From positions 1-51,393 of the forward strand of contig CAZRWD010000015.1 of the NCBI GenBank assembly GCA_964603785.1: a DNA stretch of 51,393 nt, in the 5' to 3' direction. Of this stretch, positions 31,074 to 40,102 are shown piece after piece; position 1 is the stretch's first letter; every line of letters begins with the position of its first letter. The notes beneath the pieces are model-generated. The model was not told the DNA's origin. It saw only the letters and a program-made list of their open reading frames with translations, and did no database searches. The translations under genes and the position numbers were made by a program. The DNA comes from CAZRWD01 sp964603785 (GTDB lineage: Bacteria > Fermentibacterota > Fermentibacteria > Fermentibacterales > Fermentibacteraceae).

Positions 31074-33190
31074 TCCGGACCTCCGTCCCGTTCGGAGCGC
31101 CTCCCGCGCCCGCCTCGCAGCGCTTCGACGAGTGCCGCAAGGAGGGAGGGGGGATGCATGAGGATGTTCGAATAGGCCTGGTTCGCGAGGGGGCACCAGC
31201 ATTCGCCCCTGCGGATCGACTTCCGTATCGCGGCCGCAGAGGGCGATTCCCAGACCTCGCGGAAGTCGCCGTCCCTTCCGATCCGGCCCATCTCGGAGCC
31301 GTAGGCGCGGATGGCGCAGGGCCAGACGGCTCCGTCCGCGTTGATGTGCACGTTCAGGAGCCCGGCATAGCACGGGACGACCTGTCTCCTCTCGGTGAGG
31401 ATCCTCACCACCAGGTCGTAGTAGACGAGCCGGAGGCCGGACGTGATCCTGCCGAGGGCCCTCATCCCCTTCATGCTGAGGAGGGTGTTGCGCTTGAAGA
31501 CCTCCATGATCCGGGAGTAGGTCGCCGGGTCGGGGGTGATCTCCGAGCCCTCGTTGAAGAACTCCTGGCGCTCCTCGGCTATCTCGTTGATGTATGTGTC
31601 CACCCCGAGTCCGCCGGCGTATTCGATTATCTGCTCCAGCTCGGACTCGTTGAACCTGGAGACGACTGTTCCGACGCCCACGTGCAGCGAAGGGTCGGCA
31701 TCCCTCAGGGCCTTGAGACGGGCGAGCGTGTCCAGCAGCTTCCGGAAGTTGCCGGGGACTCCCCTGATCTCGTCGTGCCTCTCACCGATGCCGTCGAACG
31801 AGGGCTTCACGGTGAGCAGGGTGCCCGGGGACTCCTCGCGGATCGCCGCGAGCATACGCCTCGTCATGTCCTCTATCCTGTCGGGCATCAGGGCGTTCGT
31901 GGGCACATGGATGACGGCCGGTCCGAGATGCCTGGCGGCCAGCCTGACTATCTCTGGGAGGTCGTCCCTGAGATACGGCTCTCCCCCGGATATGTTGAAG
32001 AACCAGGTCCAGCCCATCGAGCGGAAGAGCCTCTCGATCGCCTCCAGGTCCATCTCGCAGAGGTCGTCCGCCTTCCATATCCCGCAGGTGAGGCATCTGG
32101 ACTGGCATCTCCTGGTCACGGAGAAGGTCACGTTCACCGGGAGCGGCGGCCTCCGGAGGCCCGCCCTGGCCGCCATCGCGCCCGCCATGGCGGCGAGCAG
32201 TCCGAAAGCCCTGGACACCCGGGTCCACCTCCTCCCCACCACGACGGCGAGCATGGAGCCCAGGGCGAAGGAGCCCTCGGCCGCTATCAGGATCACGCGG
32301 TGCGCCAGGGCTACCGTGACGGCGACCGGTACGCCTCCCGTGAACCCCGCCATGACCAGGCCCTGGATGGATTCCCTGACCCCGATCCCCCCAGGGACGA
32401 GCACCCAGGCTATCGATGCGAGCCATGAGACCGGAATGGCTATCATCGAGGCCGCGAGCATCCGGCCGCCCTCGCCCGCTCCAGCCCCCGCAGCGAGGAA
32501 CCAGAGGAAGAGCGACAGGCTGCGGAAGGCCCACGAGAGCATGGCCCTCCACACGATCCAGCCCTGGCTCCTGTACGGCAGCCCGGGCAGGTCCAGCCGG
32601 CCCTTCAGCGACCCCGACGCCATGACGGAGGCGACCCTCGCCCTCAGCCCCGGGGCGAAGAGGACCGCCAGCAGGGCCAGCGCCGAGACCGCGAGGGGCA
32701 TCCTGGCCTCGGACGGCAGCGCCCCGTTCCCCGCGAAGGGGAGGGCGAGGAGGGCGAGCAGGCAGACGGCGACCATGAGGAAGATGTTCTCCAGGATGAT
32801 GGCCGCGAGGGCGTGTCCTGCGCCGATCCCCCTGGAGCCGAGGAAGGCCGTGCGCCCCGCGAAGGTCCAGACCTTCCCGGGTATGTAGCTGCCCATCTGT
32901 GTGATGTACCAGTTCCTGCGGACCTCGGACCTGCGCAGTCCGGCTCCCCGCTGCGAGATCGAGGCGACTATCCTCTCCCATGCGCAGGGGGCGAAGACCT
33001 GGCTCGCCAGGGCGGCGGCCAGGGACAGGGCCATGAGCGGCCATGCCCCCGCGATGCGGAAGCTGGAGAAGAAGTCTCCCACATCGCTCCGCCAGCCCGG
33101 CCAGAGGGAGAGGGCGAAGAACAGGAGACCGCCCGCGACCAGGACGAGACCGAGCCAGAGGTTCAGCCTCCGCAGCGTGCTACGCTCCAA
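31070..33190 (-). CDS. UPF0104/AglD flippase-like membrane domain fused to a radical SAM-SPASM domain
   Basis: A 706-residue two-part protein in one uninterrupted frame. Residues ~10-340 form the LPG_synthase_TM/UPF0104 domain with ~8-9 helices and the family motifs MGSYIPGKVWTFAGRTAFL and LVPGGIGVRESIQG. Residues ~350-690 form a radical SAM domain: RRCQSRCLTCGIW supplies C362-x3-C366-x2-C369 for the 4Fe-4S cluster, FNISGGEPYLRDDLPEI is the GGE motif, and later cysteines (VVPCYAG, VWPCAIRAYG, GECWCPLANQ) suggest an auxiliary SPASM-type cluster. The membrane half is paralogous to the gene at 35455-36375. The start is TTG at 33190 with an 11-base overlap. Function unknown: perhaps radical chemistry on a membrane or lipid-linked substrate. 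Confidence 0.88.
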   Translation of the reverse strand: MERSTLRRLNLWLGLVLVAGGLLFFALSLWPGWRSDVGDFFSSFRIAGAWPLMALSLAAALASQVFAPCAWERIVASISQRGAGLRRSEVRRNWYITQMGSYIPGKVWTFAGRTAFLGSRGIGAGHALAAIILENIFLMVAVCLLALLALPFAGNGALPSEARMPLAVSALALLAVLFAPGLRARVASVMASGSLKGRLDLPGLPYRSQGWIVWRAMLSWAFRSLSLFLWFLAAGAGAGEGGRMLAASMIAIPVSWLASIAWVLVPGGIGVRESIQGLVMAGFTGGVPVAVTVALAHRVILIAAEGSFALGSMLAVVVGRRWTRVSRAFGLLAAMAGAMAARAGLRRPPLPVNVTFSVTRRCQSRCLTCGIWKADDLCEMDLEAIERLFRSMGWTWFFNISGGEPYLRDDLPEIVRLAARHLGPAVIHVPTNALMPDRIEDMTRRMLAAIREESPGTLLTVKPSFDGIGERHDEIRGVPGNFRKLLDTLARLKALRDADPSLHVGVGTVVSRFNESELEQIIEYAGGLGVDTYINEIAEERQEFFNEGSEITPDPATYSRIMEVFKRNTLLSMKGMRALGRITSGLRLVYYDLVVRILTERRQVVPCYAGLLNVHINADGAVWPCAIRAYGSEMGRIGRDGDFREVWESPSAAAIRKSIRRGECWCPLANQAYSNILMHPPSLLAALVEALRGGRGRRSERDGGPD

Positions 33191-35462
33191 CCGCTCCCGA
33201 CCTCCTCCTGCCGCGTAGCCACGGGAGCCCGGTCGCCAGGGCCGCCACGAGGCCCGCGATGCTCAGGGCCAGACCCGTCCCGAATCCCCTGGTCGCGTAG
33301 GCGAATCGCACCTCGTGGACGCCCTGCGGCACCCTCACCGCCCTCATCCAGCCGTTGGCCCGGATCACAGCGGTCTCCGAGCCGTCGACGAAGGCCCTCC
33401 AGCCTGGGTCCCACGTGTCCGCGAGGACCAGCAGGGCGGCCTCCTCCGAGGAGGTCTCGATCAGCACCTCCTCCGGCAGGTCGATGACGATGGACGCCGT
33501 GCCGCCGCCCGTCTCCCGCGGAAGGCCGGGATCCGACTCGAGGAGCGTCACGGTCTCCGGATCGACCGGCACCGAACCCTCCCCCGGAGACCAGCCGGCC
33601 GGCATGAAGGCCCGGGGCATGGGTTCCGCCGGCAGCACGGGACTCGCACCGGGCGTGGTATCCGCGGGGATCGAAGCGGCTATCTCGGCATATGTCGCGA
33701 ACCCGCGCCCGTCCATGTAGACCGTGAAGGCGGTCGCCCTGGCCGCGGGAAGCCCGCCCGAGGAGATGGATTCGAGCATCCGGTCGACCACCGCCGGCCT
33801 TGCGGCGTGGTATCCCGTGACCGATCTGATGCCGAGCGGGACCAGTTCGTTGCCGCCGGGGAGGACGCGTCCCCCGCCCGCCGCGGGTGCGAGGCCGGCC
33901 GGCTCGTGGAAGAGCGACTCGATGCTGTCCGTAGGCAGGAAGACCTGGAAGTCCCTGTCGACCGGGATGAGCTCGAAGGCGGCAAGGGCCGACAGGAGGA
34001 AGGCGGCCTTCATCGGGGCCAGCCTCCATCTGGCCAGCGAGAGGACGACTCCCGCGGAAGCGGCCGAGAAGAACGCGGCCCGGAGGAAATCGCCCCTGGC
34101 CAGGTCGACCCTCCTGCCCGAGAGAAGCGGGAATGCGCCGGGGCTGGCTCCGGCACCCTCCCACCAGCCCCGCTGCATGGCCGTCACGATCGGCTCCGCG
34201 AACAGGGCGAGCAGGAGGCAGGCCGCCGAGGCGGCGGCGAAGGGGAGCCATCTCCTCCGGCCCCCCTCGGGCCCGGAGAGGATGTCGAAGCCCGGCCCGG
34301 CCAGGAGCGAAAGGCCGGAGGTGGTGAGGAACGCGGCCATGTGAGGCGCCCGGAGCTTCCGGAGGATCGGAGCCGCCCGATAGAGGAGGTCGTAGACGGG
34401 GGTGTATCCCCCCCAGGATATCAGGAGGCCGGAAAGGGCGACGAGGACAAGGGCCCTCCCGCCATGCCTCCTCCTTGTGAAGGCCGCCCAGAGACCCGTC
34501 AGGAGGACCGTCACACCCAGGAACTCGCTGGAGAGACGGAGCCCCAGCCTGCCCCAGTAGACCGGACCGCCCCCCGCCTGGCTGTCGGGGAATCCGTGCC
34601 GGTACCCGAAGAGGTGGGGGAATGCCATGGTGAGGCTCTCCTCGGGCGGCAGCGAATAGCTCGCGGCCTGTTCGGGGGGCAGGTCGGAGCCGCGGGTCGA
34701 GCTCCGGGAGAACTCGTACCCGGGCAGGAGCTGGACGGCTCCGACGGCCATCCCGAGGACGGGTGCCGCCGCGAGCCATGCGAGAGCCCTCGCGGCGCCG
34801 CGCGCGGACGGTCTCTCCAGGAATCTCCACAGGAGCCAGAGGAAGGCTGCGATGCCGCTGTAGAGAACCATCTGGGGATGGCTGGAGAGGGCCTGCATGC
34901 CGATGCAGATCCCGCCCAGCCCGATGAACCACGGTCTGCGCGTCTGCCACCACCTCTGGCACGAGTAGAGGAGAAGGGGCAGATAGCTCCAGCAGATGAT
35001 CTTGCTGCCGTGCCCCGCATAGAAGAGGGTGTTCGCCCAGGCGCCGGCGGAGAAGGCCAGGGCGCCGAAGAGCCTCCCCCCCCTCGAGACCCCGATGGAC
35101 CCGAGGAAGAGCCAGGCCGTGAGGCCGGCGATGAATGTGTGGAGAGGGAAGGTGAAGCGGACGGAGGCCTCCGGCCCCGCCAGGAGCAGCAGGAGCCCCC
35201 TGGGCGGATAGAAGACCGGTGCGGAGAACGAGGAGTAGAAGGGTATGCCGCAGTAGATGTAGGGGTTCCAGTGCGGTATCCTGCCGTCCCTGAGGGCCTC
35301 CATGGTGAAGTGCAGGAAGGGGTAGCCCTGGTGGACGGTGTCGCTCAGATCGCCCCCCGGGAGGTCGTCGGACGCGAAGACGGGCCAGTATACGAGAAGC
35401 GCCACGACCGCGGCCGCCGCCACCGGCAGGACCGCCGCCCGGGTCCAACGGAGCTCAGGCAT
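33180..35462 (-). CDS. YfhO-family polytopic membrane protein
   Basis: A 760-residue membrane protein. About 12 helices occupy residues 10-500, with a first periplasmic loop containing DDLPGGDLSDTVHQGYPFLHF and HWNPYIYCGIPFYSSFSAPVFYPP. This is the pattern of the YfhO family, GT-C-fold proteins that glycosylate teichoic acids or other envelope polymers in Firmicutes. A soluble beta-rich part (~500-725) with VLADTWDPGWRAFVDGSE precedes a last helix. The preferred start is ATG at 35462, with GGAGGAGG nine bases upstream. A GTG at 35468 is an alternative. It overlaps both operon neighbours. Confidence 0.85.
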   Translation of the reverse strand: MPELRWTRAAVLPVAAAAVVALLVYWPVFASDDLPGGDLSDTVHQGYPFLHFTMEALRDGRIPHWNPYIYCGIPFYSSFSAPVFYPPRGLLLLLAGPEASVRFTFPLHTFIAGLTAWLFLGSIGVSRGGRLFGALAFSAGAWANTLFYAGHGSKIICWSYLPLLLYSCQRWWQTRRPWFIGLGGICIGMQALSSHPQMVLYSGIAAFLWLLWRFLERPSARGAARALAWLAAAPVLGMAVGAVQLLPGYEFSRSSTRGSDLPPEQAASYSLPPEESLTMAFPHLFGYRHGFPDSQAGGGPVYWGRLGLRLSSEFLGVTVLLTGLWAAFTRRRHGGRALVLVALSGLLISWGGYTPVYDLLYRAAPILRKLRAPHMAAFLTTSGLSLLAGPGFDILSGPEGGRRRWLPFAAASAACLLLALFAEPIVTAMQRGWWEGAGASPGAFPLLSGRRVDLARGDFLRAAFFSAASAGVVLSLARWRLAPMKAAFLLSALAAFELIPVDRDFQVFLPTDSIESLFHEPAGLAPAAGGGRVLPGGNELVPLGIRSVTGYHAARPAVVDRMLESISSGGLPAARATAFTVYMDGRGFATYAEIAASIPADTTPGASPVLPAEPMPRAFMPAGWSPGEGSVPVDPETVTLLESDPGLPRETGGGTASIVIDLPEEVLIETSSEEAALLVLADTWDPGWRAFVDGSETAVIRANGWMRAVRVPQGVHEVRFAYATRGFGTGLALSIAGLVAALATGLPWLRGRRRSGAVGA

Positions 35463-36375
35463 CGGCACCCCTCCTCCCCGCTGCGGCCAGCCTCATCCAG
35501 ACGACCGCCAGGACGACCTCCGCCAGGGCCATGACCAGCGTCTGGCCGAACACCGCCGCGGCTGCCGGGGCGAACATGACGCCGCCCATGCAGATGGCTG
35601 CCGTCACCGCCTCCCTGACGCCGATCCCGCCCGGGACGAAGACGACAATATACCCCGCCAGCCAGGCCAGGGGGGCGGATGCGACCGCTGCCGGGAAGCT
35701 CGCCGGCGTGAGCCCCAGGCCCTCCAGCCACAGCCAGGTGGAGGCCCCCCTCGCGAGCCACGCAGCCGAGTAGACGAGCACCGCCCTGAGGGCTGTCCCC
35801 CCCCGCACCCCGGTGAACCCCTCCACTCCCTTCAGCCTGAATGCCAGCCTCTGGACGGGAACCAGCAGGGGCAGGGCCGCCAGGGCCGCGGACGCAGTCA
35901 TCACGGCGGCGTGCACGCTTCCCGGGAGGATGCCGGGTCCGGCCAGGGCCAGGCACGGGAGCGACACGGCCCCGACCGATGCGAAGCCGAGGAGCACCTC
36001 CCAGACCGCGGCTCCCGCCGATCTCCCGAGCGACAGGCCTTCGGAGCGAAGGAAGCCGATCCTGCCGGCGAACAGCCAGACCTTGCCCGGTATGTACCTG
36101 CCCAGCTGGCTGGCGAACCATGCCGCCAGGAGCCTGCGGACCGGGGTCCCCGCCCCCAGGTCCCTCGCGACCATGGCCCAGCCGGCCGGATTCGCGGCGA
36201 GCCCGGCGACCAGGAGGAGTACCGAGAGGCCCAGGAGGAGAGGGTCCGGATCCCATTCCACCGCTTCGAAGGCCCTCTCCACCTCAGGCCAGCGCGAGAC
36301 CACCTGCAGCACCGCAAGGAACGCCGCGGCGGCGAAGAGTGACAGGAACAGGGTCCTGAGCGCCCTCCGGCTCAC
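35455..36375 (-). CDS. UPF0104 / lysylphosphatidylglycerol synthase TM-like protein (stand-alone)
   Basis: A 306-residue polytopic membrane protein with about eight helices. Motifs LGRYIPGKVWLFAGRIGFL and FVPGGIGVREAVTA match the first half of the fusion protein encoded two genes downstream, so the operon contains two paralogues. The family includes AglD-like proteins and the membrane part of MprF, and is thought to move or modify lipids or lipid-linked sugars. The GTG start at 36375 overlaps the epimerase stop as GTGA. Confidence 0.87.
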   Translation of the reverse strand: MSRRALRTLFLSLFAAAAFLAVLQVVSRWPEVERAFEAVEWDPDPLLLGLSVLLLVAGLAANPAGWAMVARDLGAGTPVRRLLAAWFASQLGRYIPGKVWLFAGRIGFLRSEGLSLGRSAGAAVWEVLLGFASVGAVSLPCLALAGPGILPGSVHAAVMTASAALAALPLLVPVQRLAFRLKGVEGFTGVRGGTALRAVLVYSAAWLARGASTWLWLEGLGLTPASFPAAVASAPLAWLAGYIVVFVPGGIGVREAVTAAICMGGVMFAPAAAAVFGQTLVMALAEVVLAVVWMRLAAAGRRGADA

Positions 36376-37259
36376 AGCAGCCCCTCCCGCCTGTACCAGG
36401 CCACGGTCATCCCGATGCCCTCCTCGAGACCCGTGCGGGGAGCGAAGCCGGCTGATGCAGCCCTGGACGTGTCGACGAAGTGATCCCTCCCGAAGAGCTC
36501 CAGACGGCTCCTCGAAACGGCCCCCGGGGCGAGCGGACCGAGAGCGAGCAGCATGCGGAGGAGACGGGCCGGCACGCGGGGCATCAGCGTCCTGCGCCCG
36601 AGCGCCTTCGAGATGGTCCGGCAGAGCGTCCTGAAGCTCACCACCTCGGGTCCTCCGATGTTCCACGTCCCCGCTCCGAGCCTCCCTCCCGGGAGCGATT
36701 CCGCGACCGCCGAGGCGGCGTCGGTCACGAAGGTGGGCCTGAGCCTGGCCTTGCCGCCGCCGACGAGGGGCATGAATCCCGACGCGATCTGCCTGAAGAG
36801 GGCCAGCTTGTGCCTGTCGCCGGGTCCGTAGACGAAGTCCGGCCGGAGAATCGTGACCACGAGGCCCTTGATCCCGGCGAGGATCTCCTCGGCCTCGGCC
36901 TTCGCCTTCTCGTAGCCGCCCCATGGGGCGGAGGGCGAATCCTCCACCGCGCCCGCGACGAGCCCCGTCACCCCCGGAGTGCTCAGATGGACCAGAGGGA
37001 TGCCCCTGTCGGCACAGAGCAGGCCGAGCATCTGCGGAAGGTCCCTGTTCGCCTGGAGGAGGTCGTCGGGGGTCACATCCCTCCCCCCGAGCCTTCCGGC
37101 GGCGTTCACCACAGCCTCCGCCCCCCGGGGGACCGCTCCCGGGACGAAGTCGCCGTCCCTCCTCCGCACGTGGGGGATGACCTCGTGACCCTCGGACTGA
37201 AGGAGCGCCGCCGTGCGGCCGCCCACGAACCCGCCCGCGCCCGCGACGAAGATCCTCAA
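36372..37259 (-). CDS. NAD-dependent epimerase/dehydratase (extended SDR)
   Basis: A 295-residue Rossmann-fold protein. The N-terminus RIFVAGAGGFVGGRTAALL binds NAD(P). The catalytic Tyr-Lys is in GGYEKAKAEAE, slightly different from YxxxK (Tyr-Glu-Lys-Ala-Lys). A substrate-domain segment LRPDFVYGPGDRHKLAL follows. Such enzymes modify nucleotide sugars or quinone-like substrates. Within this operon a sugar role is most likely. The TTG start at 37259 overlaps the glycosyltransferase stop as TTGA. Confidence 0.87.
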   Translation of the reverse strand: MRIFVAGAGGFVGGRTAALLQSEGHEVIPHVRRRDGDFVPGAVPRGAEAVVNAAGRLGGRDVTPDDLLQANRDLPQMLGLLCADRGIPLVHLSTPGVTGLVAGAVEDSPSAPWGGYEKAKAEAEEILAGIKGLVVTILRPDFVYGPGDRHKLALFRQIASGFMPLVGGGKARLRPTFVTDAASAVAESLPGGRLGAGTWNIGGPEVVSFRTLCRTISKALGRRTLMPRVPARLLRMLLALGPLAPGAVSRSRLELFGRDHFVDTSRAASAGFAPRTGLEEGIGMTVAWYRREGLL

Positions 37260-38362
37260 GCCAGGGCCTCGAGGAGCCTGGAGGCGTACTCCTCCCAGCC
37301 GAACCGGGCGGCGAGGCTCCCGATCCTCGAGGGGGTCTCCGGATCGGCAGCGATCGCCAGGCACCTCGAAACGGCATCCGCCAGGCTCGCGGGGTCCCCC
37401 GGCTCGGCGAGAGTCCCGGTGACTCCCTCCTCGACGAGCTCGGGCAGGCCGCCCGTCCTGGTCAGGACGAGCGGCTTGCCGAAGGCGATCGCTATCTGTG
37501 CCACACCGCTCTGCGACGCCGACCTGTAGGGGAGGACTACCGCGTCGGCTGCCCTGAAGTACAGGCCGACCTCGTCATCCCCTACGAACCGGTCCACCCA
37601 CGAAGCCCTCCCGGCGACGCCACGGGCCGACAGACCCAGCTCGATCCCGCGCCTCCCCGAATAGCACTCCCCGACCGCCACGAGGCGCACCTCGGGAGGA
37701 AGGAGGGGCATGGCCGCCAGCAGGTCCTGCAGCCCCTTGTAGGGCCTGACCAGGCCGAAGTAGAGCAGCATCCGCTCTTCCGGCGCGATCCCCAGCCTCG
37801 AGCGCGCCTCGTCCCTCTCGATGAACGGGTGCGCGTACTGGTCGTAGACGGGGTGGAAGAGCCTGAGAACCCTTCCCCCTGGGGAGAACCACGCGGCTCT
37901 CTCCTCGTCCGGCCCGCTGTGGACGACCAGGAGGGAGCAGCTCCCGAGGAAGGAGCGCGTCAGGCGCTCTCCGAGGGGGAAGCCCTCGTGGGGAGAAACG
38001 TTGTGACAGATCGCCACCCTGCGCAGGGTCCCCCGTGGGGGCATTCCGGCAGTCAGGACCGGCGCGAAGAAGGGATGCCACCACTCGAGGAGCGCAGCTT
38101 CGGCGCCCAGGGCGGCCGCCCTCCGCCTGCTGCGGGGCCAGGAGAGCGGCATGGCCGAGTCGAGGAGCACGTCGGCCTCGTGGACCGGGGTGCTGCCCGG
38201 ATCGGTCTGCGAGCTGCCCGGGAAGAGGAGTCTCGGGTAGAGCCGGGAATAGGATATCCTGGAGACCTTTGCACGTGCGGACAGCGCGTCGTGGAGGCGC
38301 ATCGTGAACTGCGCTATCCCCCCGCGCCACGGGGGGTAGGGCCCGGCCAGGGCCAGATGCAT
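37256..38362 (-). CDS. Glycosyltransferase, GT4 family
   Basis: A 368-residue GT-B-fold enzyme. The acceptor domain begins LALAGPYPPWRGGIAQFTMRL, and the donor domain has LLYFGLVRPYKGLQDLLAAM, VAVGECYSGRRGIE and the E-x7-E-like block PYRSASQSGVAQIAIAFGKPLVLTRTGGLPELV. It should transfer a sugar from a nucleotide donor at the cytoplasmic face in assembly of a lipid-linked glycan. The ATG at 38362 overlaps the GT2 stop by one base (TGATG). Confidence 0.9.
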   Translation of the reverse strand: MHLALAGPYPPWRGGIAQFTMRLHDALSARAKVSRISYSRLYPRLLFPGSSQTDPGSTPVHEADVLLDSAMPLSWPRSRRRAAALGAEAALLEWWHPFFAPVLTAGMPPRGTLRRVAICHNVSPHEGFPLGERLTRSFLGSCSLLVVHSGPDEERAAWFSPGGRVLRLFHPVYDQYAHPFIERDEARSRLGIAPEERMLLYFGLVRPYKGLQDLLAAMPLLPPEVRLVAVGECYSGRRGIELGLSARGVAGRASWVDRFVGDDEVGLYFRAADAVVLPYRSASQSGVAQIAIAFGKPLVLTRTGGLPELVEEGVTGTLAEPGDPASLADAVSRCLAIAADPETPSRIGSLAARFGWEEYASRLLEALA

Positions 38363-39318
38363 CAGGCTCCGCGTTCTCCGGTCTCGCCGCCGGAGGTTTC
38401 CACGATGTTGAAGGGTTTCCTGCCGGGCTCCATCCGGAGGAGCATCTCGCCGAAGAGCCCCAGCGATATGAACTGGAAGCCCGTCATCATGAGGAAGACG
38501 CCGAAGAGCAGCAGGGGCCGCCTGCCGATGGACTCCCCTCCCAGCCAGAGCACCGTGAGGTAGGCCGATGTCAGGAAGCCCGCGGCGAAGAGGGGGGTGC
38601 CGATGGCTCCGAAGAAGTGCAGCGGCCTGAAGGAGTACCTGTTGAGGAAGAGCACCGTCAGGAGGTCCGCATAACCGCGGAAGAACCTGGCCAGCCCGTA
38701 CTTGCTCCTGCCGAACCTCCGGGGCCTGTGGTTCACCGCCCTCTCTCCGACCGACCAGCCGAGCTGTGCGGCGAGGACCGGGGTGTAGCGGTGCATCTCC
38801 CCGTAGAGGGACAGGCTGCGTGCGGTCCTGGCGTCGTAGACCTTGAGACCGCAGTTGAAGTCGTGAAGGCGCAGGCCCGTGAAGGCCCTCACGAAGAAGT
38901 TGAAGACCTTGGACGGCAGCCTCTTGGCAAGCGGGTCCCTGCGCTCCCTCTTCCAGCCGCTGACCAGGTGGAGACCGCCTTTCGAGAGGTCGGACACCAG
39001 GGCGGGGATCTCGGCCGGATCGTCCTGCAGGTCGGCGTCCATGGTGGCGATGAGCCTGCCCCGTGAGACCGAGAATCCGGCGGAGAGGGCGGCGGCCTTC
39101 CCCTGGTTCCTGCCGAGCCTGATCCCCCGGACGGGATTGCCCCCGGCGGCCTCGCGGATCCTCTCCCATGTGGCGTCCCTGCTGCCGTCGTCGACGATTA
39201 TCATCTCCCAGGACATGCCCTCGAGCGCGAGGGCCGTCTCGGCCACGAGCGCGGGTATGCTCTCCGCCTCGTCCCTCGCGGGGACGACCACGCTTATGTC
39301 TATGAGAGAATTGTTCAT
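38362..39318 (-). CDS. Glycosyltransferase family 2, polyprenyl-phosphate sugar synthase type
   Basis: A 318-residue protein. The GT-A domain has ISVVVPARDEAESIPALV, IIVDDGSRDATW, LGRNQGKAAALSAGFS and the metal site MDADLQDDPAEI. Two C-terminal membrane helices follow (residues ~235-300). This layout matches ArnC/DPMS-like enzymes that load a sugar onto polyprenyl phosphate for use by GT-C transferases such as the YfhO-like protein in this operon. The ATG at 39318 follows the only real gap in the operon (34 bases) and has no strong ribosome site. Confidence 0.92.
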   Translation of the reverse strand: MNNSLIDISVVVPARDEAESIPALVAETALALEGMSWEMIIVDDGSRDATWERIREAAGGNPVRGIRLGRNQGKAAALSAGFSVSRGRLIATMDADLQDDPAEIPALVSDLSKGGLHLVSGWKRERRDPLAKRLPSKVFNFFVRAFTGLRLHDFNCGLKVYDARTARSLSLYGEMHRYTPVLAAQLGWSVGERAVNHRPRRFGRSKYGLARFFRGYADLLTVLFLNRYSFRPLHFFGAIGTPLFAAGFLTSAYLTVLWLGGESIGRRPLLLFGVFLMMTGFQFISLGLFGEMLLRMEPGRKPFNIVETSGGETGERGA

Positions 39319-39352
39319 GGCGCGCAGAAGATCGAAGGCCGGGACCCGGAAG

Positions 39353-40102
39353 TCAACGCCAGGAGCCGTCCTCCATCTGCGTGACCAGCCTGGGGCCGTC
39401 GCCGTCCACGACTGCGAACGTGAAGGCGGACAGCCAGTCGCCCACGGAGATGTGCCTCGTGCCGCCGATCGTCCGGTCCGCCGCCACGTGGGCGTGACCC
39501 GTGACGACGAGATCGTAGCCCTCCGCCGCCCTTCCGTCCACCCATTCGAGGAGGCCTCCGGGAAGGGTCTCCAGCGTCCTGCGCAGGATGCGCCTGCTTG
39601 TTCCGGAGGCGGCTGCGGCCAGCCGGCACGCAGGCACCGGGTGGATCATCGAGAAGAGGGCTCGCGAGATGCCGGCCCGCAGAAGGGGCCTGAGAAGGAG
39701 CCTGTATCCGGGGTCCCCGCTCCCGAGGCCGTCTCCGTGGGCTGCGAGCGCCCTCAGCCCGAGGGCGTCGATCTCGACGGCCCGCTCTCTTCTCACGGCG
39801 GCGCCGGTCATGGACTCGAAGCGCCTGCCGACCCACCAGTCGTGGTTGCCCGGGATGAACCATACGCGCCAGCCGAGCCCCGACAGCCGCCTGATGGCGC
39901 ACAGCACCGCCTCGTGCCCTGCGGGGGCCGCCGGGCCCCATTCGAACCAGAAGTCGAAGAGGTCGCCCGTCAGCCACAGCTCTCCAGGCGTGGTCGCCGC
40001 AAGATGCTCCATGAGCGCGAGGAATCGTGCGCGGCCGGGGTGCGCGGCCGGCTCCGGGAAGTGGTGCAGGTCGCCGGCGAAGACGATCGGCCCCCTGCTC
40101 AT
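39353..40102 (-). CDS. lpxH: UDP-2,3-diacylglucosamine pyrophosphatase-like metallophosphoesterase
   Basis: A 249-residue calcineurin-like phosphoesterase. The two-metal site is complete: GDLHHF (Asp11, His13), GDLFDFWFEW, GNHDWW, AHGDGL and GHAHV. The GDLFDFWFEW block and ARPLLRAGIS-like cap region resemble LpxH, which makes lipid X in lipid A synthesis on the cytoplasmic face of the inner membrane. This supports a diderm envelope. The ATG at 40102 overlaps the upstream stop as ATGA. Confidence 0.87.
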   Translation of the reverse strand: MSRGPIVFAGDLHHFPEPAAHPGRARFLALMEHLAATTPGELWLTGDLFDFWFEWGPAAPAGHEAVLCAIRRLSGLGWRVWFIPGNHDWWVGRRFESMTGAAVRRERAVEIDALGLRALAAHGDGLGSGDPGYRLLLRPLLRAGISRALFSMIHPVPACRLAAAASGTSRRILRRTLETLPGGLLEWVDGRAAEGYDLVVTGHAHVAADRTIGGTRHISVGDWLSAFTFAVVDGDGPRLVTQMEDGSWR

